Below are positions 8,480 through 16,398 of a stretch of DNA of 64,000 nucleotides, in pieces. Source of the stretch: Bin87 sp965204395 (GTDB taxonomy: Bacteria; Chloroflexota; Dehalococcoidia; Lucifugimonadales; UBA3495); assembly GCA_965204395.1 (NCBI GenBank), contig OZ241987.1:682001-746000 (forward strand). The letters run 5' to 3'. The translations under genes and the position numbers were made by a program. How positions within the stretch are numbered: the stretch's first letter is position 1; each line of letters starts with the position of its first letter. Below the pieces are notes generated by a model that saw only the letters and a program-made list of their open reading frames with translations, searched no databases and was not told the DNA's origin.

Positions 8480-9457
8480 GTGACCACCATCGACCCTGGC
8501 GCCCACGTCGTACCCGTTGAACCCGCGGCCCTCCCTCAGCTGGCCGCGTTGCAGGCTGCTGACCAGGGCGTGGCCTCTTCCCTGGAGGCGGTCCTCTCCG
8601 ACAACACCCGCCGGACCTACGACGCTCAGTGGCGGCTGTTCGACGACTGGTGCGCCGAGGTGGGCCTTTCTGCTCTGCCGGCGGAGCCCCTCACCGTGGC
8701 CCGCTACCTGGCCGCCCGGGCCGGCTCCGGCGCCAGCGTCGCCACCCTGCGCCTGGCCGGCTCCGCCATCGCCAAGGCCCACCAGTGGGCGAAGCTGGAG
8801 TCACCCTGCCGGGACCCGGGCGTGCGCGTCTCTTTAAAAGGATGGGGCCGGCGCCTGGCCAAGCCCCAGCGCCAGTCAGGGGCGCTCACCGCCGACGTGC
8901 TGGCCGTCATCCGCCTCACCGCCGTCCAGCCCCGCAAGCGCGGCCGCGGCGTCGAGACGCCTGAGCAGGCTCGCGAGCGGGCCAGGTTTGACCTGGCGTT
9001 GGTGGCCGTCCTCTCCGACGCGGGCCTGCGCCGGTCCGAGGCGGCGGCGTTGAGGTGGGGCGACGTGCAGCACTGGGACGACGGCTCGGGCCGCATCACC
9101 GTGGTCCGCTCCAAGACCGACGCCGAGGCCCAGGGCGCCGTGGTCGCCATCACTCCCGCTGCGATGAAAGCGCTGGACGCGATACGGCCGGCGGGCGTTG
9201 GCGGTGGGGAGAAGGTGTTCGGGCTGTCGGAGTCCCAGATCGCCCGGCGGGTCAAGGCCATCGCCAAAGCCGCGGGGTTGCAGGATTGGGAGTTCTTCAG
9301 CGGCCACAGCGGGCGCGTGGGCATGGCCCGCCGCATGGCCCAGAACGGCGCGCCCGCCCACGAGATCGAACGCCAGGGCCGCTGGAAACAGGGCGGCGGC
9401 ATGGTCGGCCGCTACACCCGCGGCGAGACCGCCGGATCGGCGCTCAGGTACCTGTAG
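8480..9457 (+). CDS. Tyrosine recombinase/integrase
   Basis: 325-residue site-specific recombinase. The N-terminal SAM-like core-binding domain covers about residues 30-125 (NTRRTYDAQWRLFDDWC). The catalytic domain has all the expected residues: Arg in GLRRSEA (box I), Lys in VVRSKTD, His and Arg in GHSGR (box II), Trp in RQGRWK, and the nucleophilic Tyr in MVGRYTRGE. It appears intact. Start is GTG with GGAG upstream; no better ATG is in frame. Two decayed copies of its C-terminal half lie downstream (about 9945-10254 and 14763-15076), so this recombinase lineage has integrated or duplicated here several times. It is the likely agent that brought in the neighbouring accessory genes. Confidence 0.9.
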   Translation: MTTIDPGAHVVPVEPAALPQLAALQAADQGVASSLEAVLSDNTRRTYDAQWRLFDDWCAEVGLSALPAEPLTVARYLAARAGSGASVATLRLAGSAIAKAHQWAKLESPCRDPGVRVSLKGWGRRLAKPQRQSGALTADVLAVIRLTAVQPRKRGRGVETPEQARERARFDLALVAVLSDAGLRRSEAAALRWGDVQHWDDGSGRITVVRSKTDAEAQGAVVAITPAAMKALDAIRPAGVGGGEKVFGLSESQIARRVKAIAKAAGLQDWEFFSGHSGRVGMARRMAQNGAPAHEIERQGRWKQGGGMVGRYTRGETAGSALRYL

Positions 9458-9739
9458 CGCTGCCCGCGGAGACTGGTTAGCAACTAGATGCGCCGGTTTC
9501 GCGCCCGATTTGGAACCACCTTGATAAAAGGTTGCTACGACATAGCCGCGAAAACCGGACAGCCACCGCGCCCATTTGGTTTTTCGTGATCACGCCCAAC
9601 AACATCCCGCCGACCGGTGTCAACACTCGGTCGTGTCAGCCACCGCATTGTAATCCGCCTGAAACCAGCTGCTGCGCGTTCAGCATGCTACGATCGCCGG
9701 TAATCCATAGTTCAAGTCTGTTGCTTCCAAATGAAAAAG

Positions 9740-9859
9740 CCCTCCGTATCAGCGGAGGGCGCATAACCCTGCGTGTGCAGGGAAGCTAGCCTACCTCGTA
9801 CACGAGGAGTGCTAAGTCATGGGGTAACCCTGCGTGTGCAGGGAATGTGAGTACTCACA
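9740..9859. repeat. Cluster of five hairpins including a 21-bp repeat at 61-bp spacing
   Basis: Within 120 bases there are five short inverted repeats: CCCTCCG/CGGAGGG (9740-9759), CCCTGC-GTGT-GCAGGG (9767-9782), CCTCG-TACA-CGAGG (9794-9807), a second CCCTGC-GTGT-GCAGGG (9828-9843) and GTGAGTACTCAC (9847-9858). The two identical hairpins are cores of a 21-bp exact repeat at 9764-9784 and 9825-9845, exactly 61 bases apart. This lies between the intact recombinase and its first decayed copy, so it may be a recombination site or a structured RNA. The 61-bp pitch matches type I-E CRISPR geometry, but two units without cas genes are not an array. Confidence 0.6.
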
Positions 9860-9944
9860 CTTGTAGGGTACCACCGGCGAGGTGATCTGTCAAACCCGTG
9901 CCAACCGCGTTGGGCAGAGCCCATACTTTTGCTCCGTCAACGCC

Positions 9945-10254
9945 TCCCACGCTCACCTGCGCCGCTCAGAGGTTTCGTCTTCCACCTGGGATGGCGTGCA
10001 GTGCTGGGAAGGTGTTCAGCTTATCCGAGTCCCAGATCGCCCGGCGGGTGAAGGTGATCGCCAGGGCCGCGGGGCTCGCTGACTGGGAGTTCTTCAGCGG
10101 ACACAGCGGACGGGTCGGCATGGCAAGACGCATGGCCCAGAACGGCGCGCCCACCCACGAGATCGAACGCCAGGGCCGCTGGAAACAGGGCGGCGGCATG
10201 GTCGGCCGCTAAACTCGCGGCGAAAGAGCCGGTTCGGCATTGCGGTATCTTTAA
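9945..10254 (+). pseudogene. Decayed tyrosine recombinase C-terminal half, copy 2
   Basis: From about 9945 the frame reads HAHLRRSEVSSSTWDGVQCW, matching the box I region of the recombinase at 8480-9457. A deletion and frame change near 10006 then join it to KVFSLSESQIARR and the GHSGRVGMARRMAQNGAP box II region. The segment carrying the catalytic lysine is missing. The codon for the nucleophilic Tyr is TAA (10210-10212), after which the frame continues to the normal C-terminal end (CGG TAT CTT TAA). The copy is dead. Confidence 0.8.
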
Positions 10255-10304
10255 CAACAAGCAGTTCTACAAATCTCGCTCATAATGGAGTGCGCCGCAC
10301 TGAG

Positions 10305-12020
10305 ATGGATCTTACCGTTGCCGACTTGGCCCTCGCGACAAATAGAAGCGAGTCATATATCCGCCGAAGAATCAGCCAAAGCGATCTGGTGGCCCGCCGG
10401 CAAGGACGGCGGCTGTACGTCGCGCAGGATGAGGCCGCGCGTTGGGCGCGTGAGAATGGCTTGACGTTTGTCCCAACAATTCCCAACCCGGGCCCAACCG
10501 AAGACGTCCGGGACAGGACTGCCCGGGTCACTGTACTCGTGTGGCAGGTAAAGGGCAAAAAGCCGGTCAACCTTTTCACCCACATTCGCCACCGGCGACG
10601 TGATTCGTTAGGGCTGTGGGCTGGAGACCCGGACGGGGTTTGGTCCAGCGAAATCGTCGCGATCGACGACATGCCTGAACCTGCCGAAATCCGGTTGTGC
10701 CGATTGGATGCTTCCCTTGAACGCTGCCAGGGTCTGATCGACAGTATTCTGATCCATGGCACGCTCGAGATCGACGGCGTGACGATCGACTATTCTCTGG
10801 AACACGATGCCCGGCGGTTTTGGGCCTTCCGCGACATTCGCGGGAGCGCTGACGCTGATGTCCTCAGCCCATTTGGCCGACACAGTGCAGAAATCATCGA
10901 GTGCTGGAGTTTCGACGATGACATCCAGCGGCGTTGGCAAGAGTTGGTCGTGTCGCCCCCCGCTAAACTACAGTCGTTGCTGGAAAAACTGAAATTTCCA
11001 CTCGACCGTCGTCCGGAGCGTGTTGGCAATTTCATGATTGCGGGTGCCCAGGATGAGATCGATTGCGACCTTCGGCTGCATCGAGAGAACGCGCTCTTGC
11101 TCAGAGTTGATATGGCGAATGGAGCACCATTGCCGGTCGGCGCCTACACGGCATCCGTGTGGGCCAATCATGCCGGCGACTATATGGTGTGTCGGAACAT
11201 CGCAGTGACCGCCAACGAAACCCTTGTTGAGTTCTCTTCGGATGTCGATTGGCTCGGTTTCGCCGTCCATCGCAACTCAGATGGCCAGTGCGTCGATCTG
11301 ATGAACGTCACGTTGTGCAAGGAGATCAACATCGCGATGAACATGGACGCGGGTCCTACCGTTACCATGCACAATACTCGACGATCCACAACCAACCAGG
11401 TCTCACTCGGCAGCTGGCGTTCGATGATCAGCGTAAACGCCGACGATTACACCGATTCGAGGGATCTGGACGTCCGCCGATCGGTACTCGGCCGCAGAGC
11501 CTGGGAGCGAGAGGCCGAAGCGCAACGTACGGGCAATATCGCTCGTTTCCGGCCCGGCCAATTGGATGCAGCCATCGATTTCTTTCTGAACCTGCTGCGA
11601 CAGTATACCTACTCCAACGATCCGGTCTATTTCGCTGATCCATACTTCATGAACCGCGGTCCTAGAGGAGATACGGAGCGCCTTTACCTGGGAATGTTCG
11701 AAACCACCGCAGGAAGGTCGCTGAGGATCCTTTGTGAGCCGCACGATGGCGACGCATGGTGGTCAAACTATACACCCGCGTTGATCAGTCATGCTACAGT
11801 CAGGTCTTTCGCCAAACCCGCCCCATCGTTGTTGCACGATAGGTACCTGATCACATCCGAACGGGAAATCTGGATATCCCACTCCATCAATGGTTGGGAC
11901 AGTGGGGGCGTAACTTTCTTCAGCTTTCCCTATGGCGTGTATCGTGCCGAGGCGGAGGCCCTGTGGGCAATCCCTGTTGGGAAGCACGGCGATGGCACTC
12001 AAGTCTGTGAAGTCAAATGA
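10305..12020 (+). CDS. Module gene A, copy 1: HTH plus degenerate PLD-like protein
   Basis: 571-residue protein paralogous to the product of 36683-38407. Residues 1-50 (VADLALATNRSESYIRRRIS ... LVARRQGRRLYVAQDEAARW) look like an excisionase/MerR-type winged helix-turn-helix. The middle is beta-rich and unrecognised, with FGRHSAEIIECWSFDD and AVHRNSDGQCVDL shared with copy 2. The C-terminal domain has FADPYF (about residue 442) and HDRYLIT (H511) followed by SHSINGW, which matches the spacing of a PLD motif (H-x-K-x4-D-x6-G-S-x-N) with Arg for Lys and no Asp. ATG 10305 is preferred over the upstream in-frame GTG because the homologue starts at the same point. The stop overlaps the next ATG (ATGA). 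Function is not established; a DNA-linked defence role is inference. Confidence 0.72.
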   Translation: MDLTVADLALATNRSESYIRRRISQSDLVARRQGRRLYVAQDEAARWARENGLTFVPTIPNPGPTEDVRDRTARVTVLVWQVKGKKPVNLFTHIRHRRRDSLGLWAGDPDGVWSSEIVAIDDMPEPAEIRLCRLDASLERCQGLIDSILIHGTLEIDGVTIDYSLEHDARRFWAFRDIRGSADADVLSPFGRHSAEIIECWSFDDDIQRRWQELVVSPPAKLQSLLEKLKFPLDRRPERVGNFMIAGAQDEIDCDLRLHRENALLLRVDMANGAPLPVGAYTASVWANHAGDYMVCRNIAVTANETLVEFSSDVDWLGFAVHRNSDGQCVDLMNVTLCKEINIAMNMDAGPTVTMHNTRRSTTNQVSLGSWRSMISVNADDYTDSRDLDVRRSVLGRRAWEREAEAQRTGNIARFRPGQLDAAIDFFLNLLRQYTYSNDPVYFADPYFMNRGPRGDTERLYLGMFETTAGRSLRILCEPHDGDAWWSNYTPALISHATVRSFAKPAPSLLHDRYLITSEREIWISHSINGWDSGGVTFFSFPYGVYRAEAEALWAIPVGKHGDGTQVCEVK

Positions 12021-14146
12021 TGGCCGACGACACCCACTGTTCCATTACGTTGCCTAACGAGGCGCTTCCTCTGGCCTGGCAAATCCTGGGAGTTGACGAA
12101 TCGCCTTTCCGACCATCCCTAGACCAAGAATCGTTGCCAAAATGGGTCCGCAATCGGATTTCTTGTGGAAACCAGGATACGGTGATCAATGAGATCCAGG
12201 GCTAGTTCCATCAGGACGAGGAGCACTGGATCCTGCGGGAGGAACTCCGCGTTCCCGCAGCAATGTTGATCTTGCACGGGATCAAGGGGGACATCAACGA
12301 CGCCGGCAAAAGCCTTGGCGACGACGTCGCGTTCTGGGCGATCAGTTCAATCCACCCCGATATGGCTGAGGCTTTCATCCGTTCCCATTGGAGTGCCGAC
12401 GAGATTGGGACCGTCGCAAACTACATACTGGAGACACTGGTCCAGCTATGCCAGCGTAACCGCGTCATCAACCCGGAGCGTATAGCCAGGTTCGGCGTTG
12501 CCGGAGCCGAGGTCACTGTCGACGTCACTCAACAACCGGACAAGCTCAAGACCTTCCAACGCCTGGAGGAATGCGAATGGTGGCTGTATCCCGGTGTCCT
12601 CAGCGCGGTGGATCTCCTAATCAAATTGGATCCCAGCATCTTCGTCCCGATGGTCGAAAAGGTGGACCATCCGTTTGTGCAACGATGGGCGGCTCAATGT
12701 GCCGCCGGCTGCTTCATGCGCGCGGACTACCAGCGCCCGTTGGAATGGATTACTGATCGTTCCCCCGATGCCGCAGTTGCGCTGGCCATCGTGCACACCG
12801 TGGAAAACGTCATCCACTTGGATTCCGAGACCCGTAGGAACTCAAGATCCGGCAAAGAGGATACAGATCTCGATGACATGGCTTCTGATCTCCTCACCGG
12901 TTTGTTGGACAAGCTTGTCTCGATCGAGCCTCTTGCCGCCGCGCGATGGGTGATCGAACTGCTTAATCACGGTGCATCAGCGTTCCCAGCCTACGGGAGC
13001 CCTAAGAAACCCGGGCGGGTCGAGCAACTCGAGATACTCTGCTTCGAGAAGTTATCTCGTCTGGTTTGCCAGAATTGGTCAGAGGAGTTGTTCCGCGTAC
13101 TCCGCGTCGGGCTACTCAACGACCCGTTGTCGCCCAAGACCTTGCTGGTTGCGTACATCGCATGGGAAATCCGCGAATCCTGGCCGGAGCGTTCGGCTGA
13201 ACTCGCTCATATGATCCTCGATGAACATGAGCGGCACGTCCGTGAAACACTGGATGGGGACCGCCGGTTCTTCTACAACTCGGGGAGTTGGAGCGACCAA
13301 GATTGGATTTTCGGCCTTGGCATTGCCCTGACGCTGTCCCGCGCAGATGTGGATCCGCTAAAGTGGGCGCTGGACCGATGCAGCGCTCTGCCGCTGAACG
13401 CATGGGACGCCGATGACGATCCGAAGCGCTTCCGGAAAGCAGATGACGCGGTGGGAATTTATTTTTCGGTTGCCCTCCGTGCGGTCGATATTCTGTACAG
13501 CAACGGTTACTCTGTTGATCCCGGGTTGGCGAAAGCCCTCGCAGAAAAGCTTTGGGACCACCGCCGTTTCGTCGAGAGATGCGCATACAGTCTGCCTAAC
13601 GATTGGTATGCGGCAGAATACGCCGCCCGCGCCGCAGTGGCCTTGAACGAGCCGAACGTGCCATGGCTCGTGGCGCAAGTCAGCAATCCAGTCGTTTCGC
13701 CGCGCATCCTCTGGGCTTTGGTGGACGAGAGCCTATCAAGGACAGGTCAGCTAACCGAAAACGCGACGCTGCAAGAGAACACCATCCGGTCAAAACTCCT
13801 CCAAGCGGCCTCCCATCGTTACGGCAACTCCACAGCACTGGGCTTGGACGACTTGCGTTACCTCGCCCGGCTATGGCCACTGCTAGGCGGAGCCGAAGAA
13901 GCAGAGGACACGGCCATGAATATTCTTGCCTTCCGTCGACCGAAGCTGCAACGCGCCGATCAAATTGCAGCGCTCGAGTTGCTCGCCTTTGCGACTTCAT
14001 TGCGACCATCGGCGAGAGTAATCGCGGAAATAATGACGCCGCTGTACGCGGAACTGTGGCCTGGGAACACACCGTTGGATGAGGTCGAGAAACGCGAGGT
14101 TATCGACGAACTGTTGGGCAGTTCAGCAAAGGAAGCCGTCACATAG
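12017..14146 (+). pseudogene. Module gene B, copy 1: large helical protein with in-frame amber codon
   Basis: The ATG overlaps the stop of gene A by four bases (ATGA). The frame is open to 14146 except for a single TAG at 12203-12205 (codon 63); before and after it the same frame continues without a shift, so this is one gene of 709 codons with a nonsense mutation. The long downstream part (from ATG 12263, 627 aa) is clearly paralogous to the intact gene at 34584-36689: VDHPFVQRWA, LPLNAWDADDDPKRFRKADD and LRYLARLWPLLG each have close counterparts. The protein looks all-helical with no catalytic motif I can name. It may be inactive, restart internally at 12263, or be read through. Confidence 0.7.
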
Positions 14147-14224
14147 CTGCTCGGATACCCAGCTATCGAAGCCGGACCGATCCAATGCTGGTAATGGTCA
14201 CGGGCTGTGTGAAACGCCAGAGAC

Positions 14225-14766
14225 GGGTCGATTCTGGTAAGGGGCAGAATCGTACGCTAAGGGGAGAGGCGCCGGTTGAATGTGCGATAGACGGTCCCCT
14301 ACGGACAGCGCCGCGCCTGCCGGGATAAACGGATAACGGAGAGGTGAAACATGACCAGCACGAACTAGCCGTCACACTCCGCAAAATCGGACACGTCGAA
14401 CGAACGCTCTTCATCCTCGACTGGCTGCTCGACGCCGATACGTAGTGCCCGAGCCAACACCGGCCTGAACAAGGGCGAGACACGCCACGCCCTCAAGAAT
14501 GCGCTGCGGATAGGACGCCGGGGCGAAATCCGCGACCGCTCCAGCGAAGGCCAGCACTACCGCATGGCCGGACTCAACCTCCTTGCCGCCATCGTCATCT
14601 ACTGGAATACCGCCCATCTCCACGAAGCGGTTGGACAGCGGAAACATGCCGGCCTGACCGTTGCGCCCGAGCTTCAGGCCCACATCCTGCTCATCGGCGA
14701 ATATCGGTGGCCGATACGCAGATAGCAATCTTAGCGTACGATTCTACCCCTTACCGGAGTCGACCC
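14225..14766. mobile_element. Tn3-family relic with 37-bp terminal inverted repeats
   Basis: The 37 bases at 14225-14261 (starting GGGTCGATTCTGG, ending GCTAAG) are an inverted repeat of 14730-14766, with four mismatches. Length near 38 bp, an outer GGG and an inner TAAG are typical Tn3-family ends. Between them is the C-terminal end of a Tn3-type transposase in two frames. The right end cuts directly into recombinase relic 3. No 5-bp target duplication is visible. This is a roughly 540-bp internally deleted, non-autonomous derivative. Confidence 0.75.
14344..14725 (+). pseudogene. Tn3-family transposase (TnpA) C-terminal fragment
   Basis: One frame reads VTLRKIGHVERTLFILDWL up to a TAG at about 14443; another then reads RANTGLNKGETRHALKNALR, GRRGEIRDRSSEGQHYRMAG and LNLLAAIVIYWNTAHL to the stop at 14725. 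These are the well-known final segments of Tn3-family transposases (ERTLFxLDW, GLNKGExxxALxxA, GEIRDR, GLNLxxAAIxxWNT). The front two-thirds, with most of the DDE catalytic core, is missing and the remainder is frameshifted. Confidence 0.8.
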
Positions 14767-15076
14767 GGGCCTGCGCCGGTCCGAGGCTTCGGCGCTGACC
14801 TGAGACGACGACTCCGGCCGCGTCACCGTCATTCGTTCGAAGAGCGACGTGGACGCCCAGGGCGCGGTGCTGGCCATCACCCCTATTGCAATAAAGGCCC
14901 TGGACGCCATCCGGCCGGCGGGGGGTTGGCGGTGGAGAGAGGGTCTTCGGGCTGTCGGAGTCTCAGATCGCCTGCAACCTCAAGGCCATCGCCAGGGCCG
15001 CTGGAAACAGGGCGGCGGCATGGTCGGCCGCTACACCCGTGGCGAAACCGCAGGGTCGGCGCTACGGTACTTGTAG
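14763..15076 (+). pseudogene. Decayed tyrosine recombinase C-terminal half, copy 3
   Basis: Starts at the right end of the Tn3 relic with GLRRSEASALT, then a stop, then VTVIRSKSDVDAQGAVLAIT and a frameshift into the usual C-terminal end MVGRYTRGETAGSALRYL. The segment from ARA to GRWK is deleted precisely between two copies of CGCCAGGGCCGC, which are direct repeats in the parent gene, so the deletion looks like slippage. It removes the His/Arg box II but leaves the Tyr. Non-functional. Confidence 0.8.
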
Positions 15077-15122
15077 GATGGACAGGCAAGAATATTCGAT
15101 CAAGCGGCCTTTGTGAGCCGGG

Positions 15123-16268
15123 TCATTCAAGTTTGTCAATCTCGTGCTGGGGGATCATGCCATGTGTTTGCAGCGCTGTCCGCAATCGCCCGTAAAGCCA
15201 CTCGGCACCTTCTTTGGATAGTTGAACATCGGGCCTTTGTCCATATGCACGGCGAGGGTCAATGTTTCCATTGCCGTTGGCAGCATTTCTTCTGGTGGTC
15301 TCAAAGGCATTTTCCTCGAGTTCCGCCATCATTGCATACAGCGACACCCCGTTCTCCATCGCACCTGAGACGAACTCAGCACGATGAACTCGGATGTAGT
15401 ACGGCCACTCCTTCTTCCATTCCATCTTTACTTTTTCCGCGCACGATGCCTCGTCCTTTCCAGGCCTGTGCTCGCTACCTATAGCCCACCCAAAGATACG
15501 AACATCGTTCGGTTTCTTGGTAAGGCGTCCCATGAATATGATGTCGCCGTCCTTTACCCGGCGCGGCCGCTTTTTATAGGCAACAGCCCAGTGGCAACCA
15601 CCCAGTGCGAGTTCATCGATGGTAGGAGCGTCCAAGGCCATACGGTTGTCGCTTTTGCCAAGGAGTTTCATAAATGACCGGGGTTTTTCGGACACAGGCG
15701 TCTTCAGCGATCCGGGTGTTGGATCTGCGGTACCTAGATCAGCACCAAAATCCTCCAAATGGTCGGTCTTGCTTGGGCTAATGCCCGACAAGTGATGTTC
15801 GGCAATTATGGCTTGCCAATCATTCACCTGTCGCAACAGCAAATCCCGCCCCGCCTTTTCCCACATATGACCAAAATAGGCCTTACACTCCTCGACAATC
15901 GCTGCATCGTCAGAGGCCATGCCGAACTCTTGGTTGGGGTGCAACGCAGCCTTAGTGAGATTGGCCGAGGTAAGGATCGTCCGCCTATTGCCGAAAATGT
16001 ACAACTTGGCATGGAGGTTGCGGACGCCCCGTACCTGAGCACCGGATTCAAGCAGCCTACACAAAGCAGCGATGTCGCTGACGCCGCTGGCGAAATCGGC
16101 CAAGTTGAACCGGGTGATGACTTTTACGTTCGCAGACCAAGTGCTCAACAGTCTCTCAATAACGCTCAATTGGATGAAGGGGCAGACGATCAGGAGTTCA
16201 CCATTATCAGCTTTCGCGGCCGTGTTCAACTCTTTCCTCCAACCTTTGTCAATCAACCTAATCGTCAT
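15123..16268 (-). CDS. Phospholipase D-like domain protein
   Basis: 381 residues. An N-terminal PLD fold has a single HKD-type motif, H86-x-K88 in HAKLYIFGNRRTILTSANLT, plus the LLIVCPFI and VKVITRF strands typical of PLD-family nucleases that work as dimers. The Asp of the classical motif is replaced (G-N-R-R after HAKLYIF). The C-terminal half (GCHWAVAYKKRPRRVKDGDI, IFGWAIGSEHRPGKDEA) is a separate domain that I do not recognise, possibly a nucleic-acid-binding barrel. It lies downstream on the same strand of a broken restriction/methylase gene with a 130-base gap, so a role in DNA restriction (compare DrmC of DISARM) is plausible but not shown. Confidence 0.7.
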   Translation of the reverse strand: MTIRLIDKGWRKELNTAAKADNGELLIVCPFIQLSVIERLLSTWSANVKVITRFNLADFASGVSDIAALCRLLESGAQVRGVRNLHAKLYIFGNRRTILTSANLTKAALHPNQEFGMASDDAAIVEECKAYFGHMWEKAGRDLLLRQVNDWQAIIAEHHLSGISPSKTDHLEDFGADLGTADPTPGSLKTPVSEKPRSFMKLLGKSDNRMALDAPTIDELALGGCHWAVAYKKRPRRVKDGDIIFMGRLTKKPNDVRIFGWAIGSEHRPGKDEASCAEKVKMEWKKEWPYYIRVHRAEFVSGAMENGVSLYAMMAELEENAFETTRRNAANGNGNIDPRRAYGQRPDVQLSKEGAEWLYGRLRTALQTHGMIPQHEIDKLE

Positions 16269-16398
16269 GCCAATGCCCCCTGCTGAATCAGTGCCTATCT
16301 CCGTGCGCTTGGAAGATCATCGCGGCACAGTACGGTAAATCGTCACGCGGATCAGAAGGCCCTGCTACGCCAAGGAGTTACGAACTTCCCATCCAAAA

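Noticed and set aside
9764..9845. CRISPR array
   Set aside because: Only two repeat units, shared core of 21 bases rather than 28-29, and no cas genes; kept only as a finding.
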